Below, in pieces: positions 16,798 through 26,132 of a stretch of 64,000 bases of DNA (its first letter is position 1; every line of letters starts with the position of its first letter). The translations under genes and the position numbers were made by a program. The stretch comes from Aldehydirespirator sp965116195. Lineage in GTDB: Bacteria; Actinomycetota; Acidimicrobiia; Acidimicrobiales; Aldehydirespiratoraceae. The notes beneath the pieces were generated by a model. The model worked only from the letters and a program-made list of their open reading frames with translations, was not told the origin of the DNA and ran no database searches. The stretch covers positions 1-64,000 of the forward strand of contig OZ220491.1 in NCBI GenBank assembly GCA_965116195.1, read 5' to 3'.

Positions 16798-19479
16798 ATG
16801 AGCGCATCTGACGTTGTCGTCAAAGCCTTGCAGCTTGAGTCAGGCGCTCATTTTGTGCAGTGCGCGCTGCAAGTCAATCCTCACCATTACAGGGGGTCAT
16901 TTCGCGGCGATCCCTATGAAGGCAGCTCTGAGCAGTATGTCGGAGAGGTACTCCAACAGGCACAGCTTCATGACGTGTCTGTACTGGCTGTGACTGACCA
17001 CAACAATGTCACCAGCGTGCCGGACTTTCGTAGGGCTGCTCAAGGAACCGGCATCACGATCCTGCCTGGATTTGAACTGGAGTCAACGGATGGCATACAC
17101 GTGTTGTGTATCTATGGACCTGGCGTTGAGGAAGACCAACTGCAACGATATTTGGGGGAGTTTGGAATACGAAATACCGAACCGTCATCATCTCTGTGCG
17201 AGCTGGATTTCAGGAGTGTTTTGCGCAAGGTACATGATCAGGGTGGCTTTACCGTGGCCGCTCATGTGACTTCTGACAAAGGCCTCTTCAAAGCACTGCA
17301 TGGCCAAGCGAGAATAACTGCATGGCGTTGCGAGGATCTCTTGGCTGTGCAGATCCCTGCTCCGATCGATGATCTTGAACGATCCTATCGCGAGATCATC
17401 AGCAACAGAGATGAGCAATATGAGCGGAGTCATCCGGTAGCAGCTGTTCATGCCAAGGATATAGCCAGGCCCGAGGACTTGGAGCACCAGACTTCTCGTT
17501 GCTGGATCAAGATGTCCAAGCCGATCAGCGTTGACTCGTTCAAGCAGGCGTTTCTGGACCCGGACTCCAGAATACGCCTCAACAGTGATACGGTCCCTGA
17601 GAGTCACGCAGAACTGGTGGCCATCGCGTGGAAGGGTGGAGGCTTTCTGGATGGAGCCGCAATACATTTTAATCCGAACCTGAATGTTCTGATCGGCGGA
17701 CGTGGCACTGGTAAGTCTACAGTCGTTGAGAGCCTCAGATATGTGCTGGGACTCGAACCTGCCTCAGAGGATGCACGTAAGAACCACTATGGGATCGTGC
17801 ACCATGTTATAAGGCCAGGGTCTAGGATTTCACTGCTGGTGCGTTGCTTTTCGCCGAAGGAGGCAGAATACAGTATTGAACGAACCGTACCCAATCCGCC
17901 GGTAGTAAGAGATCAAAACGGAACTCTCTTGGACTTACGTCCGAGTGATATTCTGCCACGCATTGAGGTATATGGCCAGCATGAGATTTCAGAGTTGACG
18001 AACAGCGAGGACAAGCTGACTTCTCTAATGCAACGCTTCGTCAGCATAGACCCGTTCCTTGACCAAAGAAAAGCCGAGGTGCAGCGCGAACTCAAGAAAA
18101 CCCGTCTGGCCATCTTGCGGGCCGATGATGAACTGCAGGACATTGATGAGCGATTGGTGGATCTTCGCCGAATCGAGCAGACTATCGAACGTTTTCAGGC
18201 GACTGGACTCGAGGAACGTCTACGGGACAAGAGCCTGCTAGTTCGCGAGGAGCGCATTTTGGATTCGGTACCTGAACGTATGCAGGTGTTCCACGAGACT
18301 TTGGAAACACTGGAAATAGAGTTACCTGTCGATATGAAATTCGTGTCCCGAGAGGCACTTTCCGAATTGCCGGGTGCGTCCATTCTCAGCGAGATACAGA
18401 TAGTGTTGGAGCAGTTGAACCCGGAACTTGACGCGGTGGTAAAGCAACTGCGGACAGCTCTCGATCGTGCCGACAATGGAATCGACAGGATCCGAGATCA
18501 ATGGACAGAACATAAGCTCCGCGTTGATACTGAGTATGAGGAGATTCTGCGCAAGCTCCAAGGGTCCGCAGTGGACGGTGCGGAATTCATCCGCTTGCGC
18601 CGTGACATTGAGCAGTTACGCCCCCTGTCCAGTCATCGGAAGATATTGGAGAGTAACGCTACTGAACTCAAGAAGCGTCGGAAGCAGTTGCTGGTTGAAT
18701 GGGAGGACATAAAGTCCGAACAGTTTCGCGGTCTCGTCTCGGCTGCCGACAATGTCACCTCCAAACTGACAGGTCGAGTACAGGTGAACGTACGCAGCGC
18801 GGGACACCGTGATCCGCTCACTGATTTGCTGAACAGTGAGATCGGGGGCCGCCTTGCAGAGACCGTCGAGGCACTGAGGCAGGCCGAGAACTTGTCGTTG
18901 CCAGATTTGGTCGCCACGTGCCGGGGCGGTAAGGACAAGGTGGAGGAGAAGTACAAACTACCTCCGAGGCAGGCCGAAAGGTTGGCAGGAGCCTCCGAGA
19001 GTACGCTGATGCAGATTGAGGAGTTGGATTTGTCAGCGACAACCGAGCTCAAACTCAACATATCTCCTGACGTAAACCAGCCGAACTGGGTGGTGCTGGA
19101 GAAGCTCTCCAAGGGTCAGAAGGCGACGGCCGTGCTGTTGCTGTTGCTGTTGGAGTCTGATGCCCCTTTGATAATTGATCAGCCCGAGGATGACTTGGAC
19201 AACCGGTTCATCACCGAGGGAATTGTTCCACGCATTCGTGAAGAGAAACGTCGCCGCCAGTTCATTTTCTCTACGCACAACGCCAACATCCCTGTATTGG
19301 GTGATGCCGAGTTGATTCTGGGCCTGGATGCCTCAGGTGAAGGCCAGGAAGGGAAAGCCTTTATCCAACCGGAGCACCGAGGCTCTATCGATGTGCCGTC
19401 GGTGAGAACACTTCTGGAGGAAGTGCTGGAGGGCGGCAAGAGTGCCTTCGAGACACGACGGCGCAAGTACGGTTTCTGA
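16798..19479 (+). CDS. PHP-domain / SMC-like ATPase fusion (TrlF-like)
   Basis: 893 residues from ATG 16798, preceded by GAGGAGAG. Residues about 20-270 form a PHP-type phosphoesterase domain: VLAVTDHNNVTSVPDF, ITILPGFELES, VAAHVTS and VHAKDIARPEDL. Then come a Walker A GGRGTGKST (about 300-308), a long coiled-coil middle (360-760), and an ABC/SMC-type head with LSKGQKATAVLLLLLL as signature, PLIIDQPEDDLDNR as Walker B and D-loop, and FSTHNANIP as H-loop. Such PHP-ATPase fusions occur in bacterial defence and mobile regions; the sensed signal is unknown. Composition is more AT-rich than the neighbours and it sits 43 bases before an AlbA_2 gene in the same orientation, suggesting a transferred two-gene unit. 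Confidence 0.82.
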   Translation: MSASDVVVKALQLESGAHFVQCALQVNPHHYRGSFRGDPYEGSSEQYVGEVLQQAQLHDVSVLAVTDHNNVTSVPDFRRAAQGTGITILPGFELESTDGIHVLCIYGPGVEEDQLQRYLGEFGIRNTEPSSSLCELDFRSVLRKVHDQGGFTVAAHVTSDKGLFKALHGQARITAWRCEDLLAVQIPAPIDDLERSYREIISNRDEQYERSHPVAAVHAKDIARPEDLEHQTSRCWIKMSKPISVDSFKQAFLDPDSRIRLNSDTVPESHAELVAIAWKGGGFLDGAAIHFNPNLNVLIGGRGTGKSTVVESLRYVLGLEPASEDARKNHYGIVHHVIRPGSRISLLVRCFSPKEAEYSIERTVPNPPVVRDQNGTLLDLRPSDILPRIEVYGQHEISELTNSEDKLTSLMQRFVSIDPFLDQRKAEVQRELKKTRLAILRADDELQDIDERLVDLRRIEQTIERFQATGLEERLRDKSLLVREERILDSVPERMQVFHETLETLEIELPVDMKFVSREALSELPGASILSEIQIVLEQLNPELDAVVKQLRTALDRADNGIDRIRDQWTEHKLRVDTEYEEILRKLQGSAVDGAEFIRLRRDIEQLRPLSSHRKILESNATELKKRRKQLLVEWEDIKSEQFRGLVSAADNVTSKLTGRVQVNVRSAGHRDPLTDLLNSEIGGRLAETVEALRQAENLSLPDLVATCRGGKDKVEEKYKLPPRQAERLAGASESTLMQIEELDLSATTELKLNISPDVNQPNWVVLEKLSKGQKATAVLLLLLLESDAPLIIDQPEDDLDNRFITEGIVPRIREEKRRRQFIFSTHNANIPVLGDAELILGLDASGEGQEGKAFIQPEHRGSIDVPSVRTLLEEVLEGGKSAFETRRRKYGF

Positions 19480-19521
19480 GGCTAGTCTCGTGTCCTGGCT
19501 ATCTGAAAGGCGACGTTTACT

Positions 19522-20742
19522 GTGAATCTTACTGATCTGTTTGCGCTGATGACTGGAGGTGAAAACCAACGAGTCGAGTTCAAACGCGACGATGTGGAAC
19601 CCAAAAAACTCGCTGAGAGAATGGCGGGAATGCTGAATTCCCAAGGCGGGCAGATACTCTTGGGGGTCGAAGATGACGGCACAGTTTCTGGACTGTCTCA
19701 GGAACGGGCTAATGCTGAGGAGTGGGTGATGCAGGTGGCGCGTGACCATCTGCATCCTGCACCGGTTCCCCTGTGGGAAGAGGTGCCTGTGGAAGATGGC
19801 AAGCGTGTAGGGATAATAACCTTGCTTCAGAACGCCCCTGACAAACCCTATAAGGTCAAACATGGCCCTTCCTGGGTGACCAAGGTAAGGGTGGGCACGA
19901 TCACCAGGGACGCAACTCGTGAAGAAGAGCAGCGACTTTACCAGCAGTCAGGAGGATTTCGCTACGGCCTGAAGCCTCTACAAGGAGCTCGGCTCAATGA
20001 TTTGGACCATCGTCGGCTGCGAGACTACTTCGTGCGGATACGCAAGGACAAGAGTCCTCCAGCGTTTGACTCTGAGGAAGGTGCGCAGCTGCTGTGCAAC
20101 CTCGAACTGGCAGCGTCTCAATTCGGGCATACCGTGGCAACGGTGGACGGCATGCTGTTATTCGGAACCAATGTAGGTAGATTTCTCCCGCAGTCGGGCA
20201 TTCGAGCTGTCTGCTATCCGGGTAAAGAACCAACCTATGCTACTGGCGCTGATGAGGTCATCAAGGGGCCTCTGGTGAAGTTATGTTCTGTGAGCGGTAC
20301 AACTGTGGAATCGGGCGTGGTTGACAGGGCAGTGGACTTTGTATACCGTAACACCAATGTTTCTTCGCATATTGAAGGTGCTCGGCGGGTTGATCGTCGG
20401 GACTATCCGGACGATGCAGTTCGTGAGATTGTCGTCAACTCTCTTGTGCATCGCGACTACAGTATTGAAGGCACTGACATAATGTTGTGCATCTACGACG
20501 ACCGACTTGAGGTTCAAAGTCCGGGTCGATTGCCCAACACGGTCACGGTTGACGGACTGCGATCCGGAGCACGCTACGCTCGCAATCAGACGCTTGTGAA
20601 CGTGATGCGTGACTACGATTATGTGGACGCTCGCGGTATGGGGATACGCAGCAAGGTCATTCCGGCCATGGCCCAACACAACAACACCGAACCAGAGTTC
20701 CGTGAAGAGGAATACAGCTTCACCGTGACGCTCTGGAAATAG
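19522..20742 (+). CDS. Schlafen-type AlbA_2 / GHKL ATP-binding protein
   Basis: 406 residues from GTG 19522, with GAAAGG about 12 bases upstream. The N-terminal AlbA_2 (Schlafen) domain shows ENQRVEFKRDD, LAERMAGMLNSQGGQILLGV and VEDDGTVSGL. The C-terminal half is an HATPase_c_4 domain: AVREIVVNSLVHRDYSIEG with the E..N box, IYDDRLEVQSPGRLPN, and DARGMGIRSKVIPAM. COG2865-type proteins of this form are usually called putative transcriptional regulators, and AlbA_2 domains also occur in antiphage and RNA-cleaving Schlafen proteins. The gene directly follows the PHP/SMC ATPase and shares its less GC-rich composition, so the two probably work together. Confidence 0.85.
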   Translation: MNLTDLFALMTGGENQRVEFKRDDVEPKKLAERMAGMLNSQGGQILLGVEDDGTVSGLSQERANAEEWVMQVARDHLHPAPVPLWEEVPVEDGKRVGIITLLQNAPDKPYKVKHGPSWVTKVRVGTITRDATREEEQRLYQQSGGFRYGLKPLQGARLNDLDHRRLRDYFVRIRKDKSPPAFDSEEGAQLLCNLELAASQFGHTVATVDGMLLFGTNVGRFLPQSGIRAVCYPGKEPTYATGADEVIKGPLVKLCSVSGTTVESGVVDRAVDFVYRNTNVSSHIEGARRVDRRDYPDDAVREIVVNSLVHRDYSIEGTDIMLCIYDDRLEVQSPGRLPNTVTVDGLRSGARYARNQTLVNVMRDYDYVDARGMGIRSKVIPAMAQHNNTEPEFREEEYSFTVTLWK

Positions 20743-20793
20743 TTGCTGAGCGGTGGTGCTCGCGAAGTTGCTTCTGATGCGATACCCGCCCGC

Positions 20794-20905
20794 AACGTAA
20801 GGCGTTGGAAGTGGTCCATGTGGCGCATGGAGACTCGCGAACCACCCTTGGCCCTCAACCCCACAACGTGAGGCCTTGGAAGTAGGCCATGTGGTGTGCT
20901 GATTG
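20794..20905 (+). repeat. 71-bp duplication after the AlbA_2 gene
   Basis: AACGTAAGGCGTTGGAAGT at 20794 and AACGTGAGGCCTTGGAAGT at 20865 start a diverged repeat 71 bp apart. The 246-base interval between the AlbA_2 gene and udgB holds no other feature. Confidence 0.85.
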
Positions 20906-20988
20906 GCAAAGTTGGGCCGGATCGTGAGGGTCGTGACCGTGGCCGGGATTCTGTTGAGTAGTCTGAATCTGAGTAGTCTGAATCGCTG

Positions 20989-21684
20989 ATGGAGCTAGCT
21001 GACCGGCGAGATTTGCTTGCTCGGGTCGGGGAAGAGGTTCAGGCGTGTCGGGCTTGTCCTCGGCTTGTGGAATGGCGCGAACAGATGGGTCGCGAGAAGC
21101 GAGCTGCCTATCGTCACGAACACTACTGGGCAAGGGGAGTGCCGGGTTTCGGTGACCCCGACGCGCATTTGGCTGTGGTGGGACTGGCCCCGGCTGCGCA
21201 CGGTGCCAACCGAACCGGACGCATGTTCACCGGCGACGGCGCTGCCTCGGGTACCTGGCTCTACCGGGCGCTGCACAGGTTTGGCTATTGCAGCCAGCCT
21301 GACTCCACGCATCGCGGGGACGGACTCACTCTTACCGAGGCGTGGGTCACCAGCGCGGTCAAATGCGCGCCACCGGCCAACCGGCCCACCACCGGTGAAC
21401 GTGACAACTGCCTGCCCTTCTTGAGCCGCGAGTTGTCGGCGCTCAAGAACCTGCGAGTCGTCATCACCCTGGGTGGGTTCGCCCACCAGGTGGTGTGGCG
21501 GGAACTCGGAACCGGGCCACGACCCCGGTTCGGCCACGGTGTCGAGGCAGAACTGTCAAGGGGACGTACCTTGCTGTGCAGCTACCATCCGAGCCAGCAG
21601 AACACCTTCACAAAACGGCTCACCGAGACAATGTTCGATGAGGTGTTTGCCCGGGCGCGTGCGCTGGGCCTGTTGCCACGGTGA
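20989..21684 (+). CDS. udgB: Family 5 uracil-DNA glycosylase (UdgB)
   Basis: 231 residues. The N-terminus has the paired cysteines CRACPRLVEWRE of the Fe-S cluster, then HYWARGVPGFGDPDAHLAVV, the family 5 active-site block GLAPAAHGANRTGRMFTGD, VTSAVKCAPPANRPTTGERD with further cluster cysteine, FLSRELSAL, ITLGGFAHQ and the late catalytic CSYHPSQQNTFTKRLTE. Family 5 enzymes remove uracil and other deaminated bases from DNA and lack the usual polar catalytic residue in the first motif, as here (A in place of D/N). Length and motif order are normal. Confidence 0.95.
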   Translation: MELADRRDLLARVGEEVQACRACPRLVEWREQMGREKRAAYRHEHYWARGVPGFGDPDAHLAVVGLAPAAHGANRTGRMFTGDGAASGTWLYRALHRFGYCSQPDSTHRGDGLTLTEAWVTSAVKCAPPANRPTTGERDNCLPFLSRELSALKNLRVVITLGGFAHQVVWRELGTGPRPRFGHGVEAELSRGRTLLCSYHPSQQNTFTKRLTETMFDEVFARARALGLLPR

Positions 21685-21800
21685 CGGGCAGCGGACGGTC
21701 AACGTTCGGTCAGCCGACGGTCAGCGGCTGCCGTGAGTGACCGGGCGCGTGCGCTGGGTGCCAGAGCGGCCCAGGTACTGGGCCTCACGGCCGGGCGTGT
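21655..21800 (+). repeat. Duplication of the udgB 3' end
   Basis: GCCCGGGCGCGTGCGCTGGG near the end of udgB recurs as GACCGGGCGCGTGCGCTGGG at about 21737, and (G)TACTGGGC-type blocks follow. Short CGGACGGTCAACG / CCGACGGTCAGCG repeats lie between. Confidence 0.75.
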
Positions 21801-21838
21801 ACTGGGCGCAGCGGTCTAGCCGCTAGCCTCGTGACGTC

Positions 21839-22459
21839 ATGCGAGCGCTCACCCTGCCTGGCACCGGCACCGAATTGACCTCTCGTCGTCAGAGTTGTCG
21901 TACACCACCCAAGAGCGGGAATACGAACGACAGGCCAACTCTCGCTGACTCGACCTCTTGCAGGCAGAACCAGCGGCGCTACCAGTCTCAGAAGCGTCAC
22001 CGGCCTCAGCAGTGTCACCAACCAACGCAACGCAGAGGCCCGGCAGCACTCAAGGGCCTGGCAGTAACGGCAGCACTGATCGTTGTGCTTTTCATCGGCA
22101 CCGGCTGTGGCAACAGCGCCGACCCTGCAAACTGGGCCGAGGCGGAGGAGCGTGACTTCACTGACCCCGAAACCGACACCGAATACGGCTCAGCGGTGGA
22201 GTTCAACTTCATGTCCACGTGTTTGCACGCCAACCGCACCGACAGTGGCGGCAACCTCACACCCGCAGAGGCTCAGGTGCTGTGCCGATGCGTGTTCGCT
22301 GGGCTACGCGATAACTTGACGTTCCAGGAGTTCAAGGAGTTGGACGATGCGTTACGTGACACCCCCAATCCAAGCGATCTTGACGAAGAACCTGAGGACA
22401 TCTGGGACGACCATGCCGAGGGCATTCTTGACAGTTGCGCTCGGCGTATGGATATCTGA
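21839..22459 (+). CDS. Putative lipoprotein of unknown function
   Basis: The open frame from ATG 21839 has 206 residues, but the first 65 are polar, Gln/Arg-rich and unlike a signal, so the true start may lie further in. A hydrophobic segment LKGLAVTAALIVVLFIGTG is followed directly by C-G-N-S, a good lipobox-like site, near residue 89. The mature part carries conserved-looking cysteines (STCLHA, VLCRCVF, DSCARRM) and an acidic stretch, and ends RRMDI. I do not recognise a family. Expected to be anchored on the outer face of the membrane. Confidence that it is a gene is good; its start is not. Confidence 0.6.
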   Translation: MRALTLPGTGTELTSRRQSCRTPPKSGNTNDRPTLADSTSCRQNQRRYQSQKRHRPQQCHQPTQRRGPAALKGLAVTAALIVVLFIGTGCGNSADPANWAEAEERDFTDPETDTEYGSAVEFNFMSTCLHANRTDSGGNLTPAEAQVLCRCVFAGLRDNLTFQEFKELDDALRDTPNPSDLDEEPEDIWDDHAEGILDSCARRMDI

Positions 22460-22460
22460 A

Positions 22461-22516
22461 GTGTCCGATGTCAATGATGCCGATACTGATGTCAATAATG
22501 CCGATGTCCGAGGAAC
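22461..22516 (+). repeat. Short repeats between lipoprotein and amidohydrolase genes
   Basis: GATGTCAATGATGCCGATAC and GATGTCAATAATGCCGATGT are adjacent near-copies about 24 bp apart, followed by the leader of the amidohydrolase gene. Confidence 0.8.
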
Positions 22517-22519
22517 CTG

Positions 22520-23812
22520 ATGGTGATGTCTGATACTTTGACACGTGGCTCGGCGGTGGCTGGAGTAAATCCGAGGCTCCAAACTTCCCGGGATGTCACG
22601 CCGCCCATTGAGGAACTACCTCTGATCATCTCTGTTGATGACCACATCATGGAGCCCCAGATGCTCTGGCAGCAGCAACTTCCACCGTCGTTGCGTGAGC
22701 GTGGTCCCCGCGTGGTGCAGGAGAAGGTCAAGCTCATCTTCAAGGGTGGACACTACGGCTTTGAGCGCAATCATCCCGACGGAGACTGGTGCGATGTCTG
22801 GCTGTATGACGGCAGCGTCACTCCCACGGGCCTGCTGCACGGCCCCGCAGGTATGCCTCGTGATGAGCAGCGCAATGTGGCAGCCCGTTACGAGGACCTG
22901 CGCCCCGGCACCTACGAACAGACGGCTCGGCTGGCTGACATGGACATCAACCATGTGGAGGCGGCCGTCAATTTCCCCAACATCTTCCCGCGATTCTGTG
23001 GCCAGGGCTTTTTGGAGCGCGATGACAAGGAACTCGCAGCCGAGTGCCTGCGCATCTACAACGACTGGATGATTGATGACTGGGGCGGGGGCGCTGGCAG
23101 GGGTCGGCTGATACCCCTGGCTCTGTTGCCGTTGTGGGATCCCACAATGGCAGCAGCCGAGGTGCGGCGTTGTGCGGCCAAGGGTTGTTTCGCTGTGGCC
23201 TTCTCGGAGAACCCGTCCAAGCTCGGTTTGCCGACGATGTACTCCGGTGATTGGGACGTGTTGTGGCAGGCCTGCGAAGAGTCCGACACCACCGTTTCGA
23301 TGCATATCGGTTCTTCGTCGTCAATGCCATCCACTTCTCCTGACGCTCCGCTGGCCACCTCGATGTCGCTCTACGCACAGAACGCCGAGGGTTCCATGGT
23401 GGACTGGGTGTTTTCGGGCACCCTGCAACGTTTCAAGGACATCAAGATCAGCTATGCGGAGAGCCAGGTGGGCTGGATGCCGTTCCAGATGGAGCGGATG
23501 GATGCAGTGTTCAGAGAGGGTCGTGGCGGTGTTGGCGGGGATGGTCCGCTGCCCAGCGAGATCGTTCGGGGTCGGGTCTTCGGCTGCATTTTTGATGATC
23601 TGGTCGGCCTGCGACAGCGTTATGAGGTGGGCATTGACCAGATTCTCTTTGAGACGGACTATCCCCACTCGGACAGCACCTTTCCGCATTCCCGCAAGGT
23701 GGCCCACTCGATGTTCGCGGCGGTGGGCATGGATGCCACCGAGTGTTACAAAGTGCTGCGAGGCAACGCCATCAATGCCTACGGTTTGCAGCGTTTCGGC
23801 ATCCACAACTAA
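22520..23812 (+). CDS. Amidohydrolase (amidohydrolase_2 family)
   Basis: 430 residues, starting at ATG 22520 or 22526. Family features: SVDDHIMEPQMLW with the early metal-binding histidine, MDINHVEAAVNFPNIFPRFC, AAECLRIYNDWMIDDW, GRLIPLALLPLWDP, VSMHIGSSSSMPS with the second histidine, and ILFETDYPHSDSTFPHSR with the aspartate-histidine pair, ending NAINAYGL. These TIM-barrel metal enzymes hydrolyse or decarboxylate aromatic and amide substrates, and actinobacteria carry many paralogs of unknown substrate. No pathway neighbours help. Cytoplasmic. Confidence 0.9.
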   Translation: MVMSDTLTRGSAVAGVNPRLQTSRDVTPPIEELPLIISVDDHIMEPQMLWQQQLPPSLRERGPRVVQEKVKLIFKGGHYGFERNHPDGDWCDVWLYDGSVTPTGLLHGPAGMPRDEQRNVAARYEDLRPGTYEQTARLADMDINHVEAAVNFPNIFPRFCGQGFLERDDKELAAECLRIYNDWMIDDWGGGAGRGRLIPLALLPLWDPTMAAAEVRRCAAKGCFAVAFSENPSKLGLPTMYSGDWDVLWQACEESDTTVSMHIGSSSSMPSTSPDAPLATSMSLYAQNAEGSMVDWVFSGTLQRFKDIKISYAESQVGWMPFQMERMDAVFREGRGGVGGDGPLPSEIVRGRVFGCIFDDLVGLRQRYEVGIDQILFETDYPHSDSTFPHSRKVAHSMFAAVGMDATECYKVLRGNAINAYGLQRFGIHN

Positions 23813-23837
23813 GCGGCATTCGCAGCTAGCTGGGCGG

Positions 23838-23958
23838 CGATCACAACCGGGCGGGCATTTTGCAACCAGGCAGCATTGCGACTAGCCAGGCGGCATGTGC
23901 AACCAGGCGATATTCGCAACCAACCAGGCGGCGAACACAGCCAGGCGGCGATACGGCC
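23838..23958 (+). repeat. Cluster of short AACCAGGCGGC repeats
   Basis: AACC(A/G)GGCGG-type words followed by CAT or GAT recur about eight times at irregular 12-25 base steps between the amidohydrolase stop and the dehydrogenase leader. There is no coding sign. Confidence 0.8.
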
Positions 23959-23987
23959 TCTGGGCTTGACACTTGAAAGGAAACAAC

Positions 23988-24947
23988 ATGGCCGAGCCAT
24001 ATCGGGTGTTGGTGGCCGAACCGCTCGGCTCCGCTGGTGCTCAGCGTCTGCGCGACACCCCGGGCATGGAGGCCCGTTTCTGTGAGGGTTTGAGCCGCTC
24101 CGAGTTGCTGGAGGCGGTCAGCGATGCTGAGGCGCTGGTCGTGAGAAGCGGAACCACCGTTGATTCCGAACTCATGGAAGCGGCACCGGAGTTGCGCGTT
24201 GTCGGTCGTGCAGGTGTCGGGGTGGACAACATCGACCTGGCCGCTGCCGCTCGGCGAGAGATCACAGTGGTCAACACACCTGAGGCCAACACCCTTGCTG
24301 CGGCCGAACATGCTTTTGCGTTGATGCTGGCAACGGCGCGGCGTGTGACCGAGGCGCACAACTCCGTGGCCGCGGGTCGCTGGGAACGCAAGAAGTATGT
24401 CGGTGTTCAGTTGGCGGGGGCGACCTTGGGTCTTGTCGGGTTTGGCCGCATCGGGCGTGCGGTGTGCCGTCGTGCCTTGGCATTTGACATGGCCGTGCTC
24501 ACATCAGATCCGTACATCGCAGCCGGGACGGCTCGCGAGCACGGTGCCAGAATGGTTGAACTTGCCGAACTGTTGGCCGAGTCGGATTTCATCAGTTTGC
24601 ACTCGGTGGCACAAGAGGACGGCTCGGCACTACTGGACGAAGCCGCGTTCAAGCTCATCAAGCCGGGCGCGATAGTGATCAACGCCGCCCGCGGCAGCCT
24701 CATTGACGCTCACGCCGCACGAGCCGCGCTTGACGATGGAAGGATTGCTGGCTTGGGTCTTGATGTCTACGATCCCGAACCGCCGCCATCTGAGCATCCT
24801 CTTGTTGGTCATCGGTTGGTGGTGCACACACCGCATCTGGGTGCCAGCACCGGCTCGGCCCAGCGTGATGTCTCGGTTCAGGTGGTGGCCAAGGTGCTCG
24901 CCGCTCTCAGAGGCGAGCCGACAGAGACGGTTCCACTTCCGAAGTAG
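23988..24947 (+). CDS. Short-form D-3-phosphoglycerate dehydrogenase-like 2-hydroxyacid dehydrogenase
   Basis: 319 residues from ATG 23988 with AAAGGAAA upstream. D-2-hydroxyacid dehydrogenase motifs: VVRSGTTVDSELMEA, RAGVGVDNIDLAAA, VNTPEANTLAAAEHAFALML, the NAD-binding GLVGFGRIGRAVCRRAL, INAARGSLIDAHA with catalytic Arg, GLDVYDPEPPPSEHPL with Glu, and HTPHLGASTGSAQRDV with His. It resembles SerA over the catalytic part but lacks the ASB and ACT domains of the long actinobacterial SerA, so serine synthesis is likely but another 2-hydroxyacid substrate is possible. The stop codon lies in a 17-bp tandem repeat. Confidence 0.88.
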   Translation: MAEPYRVLVAEPLGSAGAQRLRDTPGMEARFCEGLSRSELLEAVSDAEALVVRSGTTVDSELMEAAPELRVVGRAGVGVDNIDLAAAARREITVVNTPEANTLAAAEHAFALMLATARRVTEAHNSVAAGRWERKKYVGVQLAGATLGLVGFGRIGRAVCRRALAFDMAVLTSDPYIAAGTAREHGARMVELAELLAESDFISLHSVAQEDGSALLDEAAFKLIKPGAIVINAARGSLIDAHAARAALDDGRIAGLGLDVYDPEPPPSEHPLVGHRLVVHTPHLGASTGSAQRDVSVQVVAKVLAALRGEPTETVPLPK

Positions 24948-25005
24948 CAGCAGTTCCGAAGTAGCAGCAGTTCCGAAGTAGCAGCAGTTCCGAAGTAGCA
25001 GCAGC
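24937..25005 (+). repeat. 17-bp tandem repeat across the dehydrogenase stop
   Basis: GTTCCGAAGTAGCAGCA is repeated four times with almost no change, beginning in the last codons of the gene (the TAG of the first unit is the stop codon). Confidence 0.95.
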
Positions 25006-25046
25006 CACCCTGCCAGCAACTGATTACATCACGGCCAATATCGCCG

Positions 25047-25140
25047 TTTCCGCGGGTGTTGGGTGAGGTGTTGGCTGCTGGGGGTTCGGTGCGGCGAGCC
25101 GTGTCCGTTTCCGCGGGGCGTTGGGTGAGGTGCTGATGTT
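25047..25140 (+). repeat. Duplicated intergenic block
   Basis: CCGTTTCCGCGGG(G)(T/C)GTTGGGTGAGGTG occurs at about 25047 and 25107, roughly 60 bp apart, between convergent genes. Confidence 0.85.
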
Positions 25141-25162
25141 CAAGCCGATCGGTGCTGCTCTG

Positions 25163-25870
25163 TCAGGTTGAAGCGGCCTTTGTCAGCCAGGCAAAGACGG
25201 GGTCTTGATCGCGGGAGTCAAGCATCTCGGGATGCCATTGCACACCCAGCCACCGATGGCTTGTTGTTTCGAGTCCTTCAACAGTACCGTCGTCGCTGCG
25301 GCCGGTCACCACGAAGCCTTCAGCCACCTTGTCGATGGTCTGATGGTGCAGCGAGTTGACCTGCTGTGACGATCCGTACAGAGATGCCAGCAGTGAACCA
25401 TCAGCGAAGTCAACCCGATGCGAGATCCAGTTTGTGGGCAACTCAAAGCAGGCGTGTGGAGCGACGTGCTGATGCAACGTGCCGCCGCCGTACACGTTGA
25501 GCACCTGGATGCCCCGGCAGATGCCCAGCACGGGAATGCCGGTGGCTGCCGCACCGTCAAGCAGTGCCATCTCGAAAGCGTCACGAGTCGGCTCGGGGGT
25601 GAACAAGTCCTCGCGCGGTGCCTGGCCGTAGCGGGCCGGGTCGATATCCGCTCCTCCGCTCAAAAGCAGCCCGTCAAGACGGGAACTGTAATCGCCAGGA
25701 TCGGCACTGCTCGGCAAAAATACAGGCAGTCCCCCCGCGGCCTGCACAGCACGGGCGTAGTCACAGAAGTAAAGATCAACATCCAGATCGCGTGGCACCG
25801 CCGGTTCCAGGTGGAGGTCACCAGCGGTCGTGGTACGACCCGATATTCCGATCATCGGTGCGCTGCCCAC
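25163..25870 (-). CDS. Class I glutamine amidotransferase-like hydrolase (PuuD type)
   Basis: 235 residues from GTG 25870, or 230 from ATG 25855 (MIGISGRTTTAGD), which fits the family better. The peptidase C26 layout is clear: ISGR, AVQAAGGLPVFLPSS, LDGLLLSGGADIDPARYG, TRDAFEMALLDGA, the nucleophile elbow LGICRGIQVLNVYGGGTLHQ, and the catalytic GVQWHPEML. Such enzymes hydrolyse gamma-glutamyl-GABA in putrescine breakdown or related gamma-glutamyl compounds. No other polyamine genes are next to it. Convergent with the dehydrogenase gene. Confidence 0.9.
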   Translation of the reverse strand: MGSAPMIGISGRTTTAGDLHLEPAVPRDLDVDLYFCDYARAVQAAGGLPVFLPSSADPGDYSSRLDGLLLSGGADIDPARYGQAPREDLFTPEPTRDAFEMALLDGAAATGIPVLGICRGIQVLNVYGGGTLHQHVAPHACFELPTNWISHRVDFADGSLLASLYGSSQQVNSLHHQTIDKVAEGFVVTGRSDDGTVEGLETTSHRWLGVQWHPEMLDSRDQDPVFAWLTKAAST

Positions 25871-26132
25871 AACAAAAAGTGTACGTTGCAGCCAAGTCAG
25901 ATCACCTTGCGGTTGGCTCCCGTGATGGCTGATCCTGTGACTTCGGGGTGGTGGGTGGGTAGTGGTTGAGGTCCTTGTCTGAGGGAGCTTTCGTCGGGGC
26001 TTTCCTCGGGTACTACCGTCACCTCTGTTGCTACCATTGTCAGAGCATGCCGTGCTTCAGTTGTCCGTCGGCAGCACGCGCACGGTGGATCATTCGTTGG
26101 AGACCGCGGTCCCACAACCTTTGGAGGCAGCG

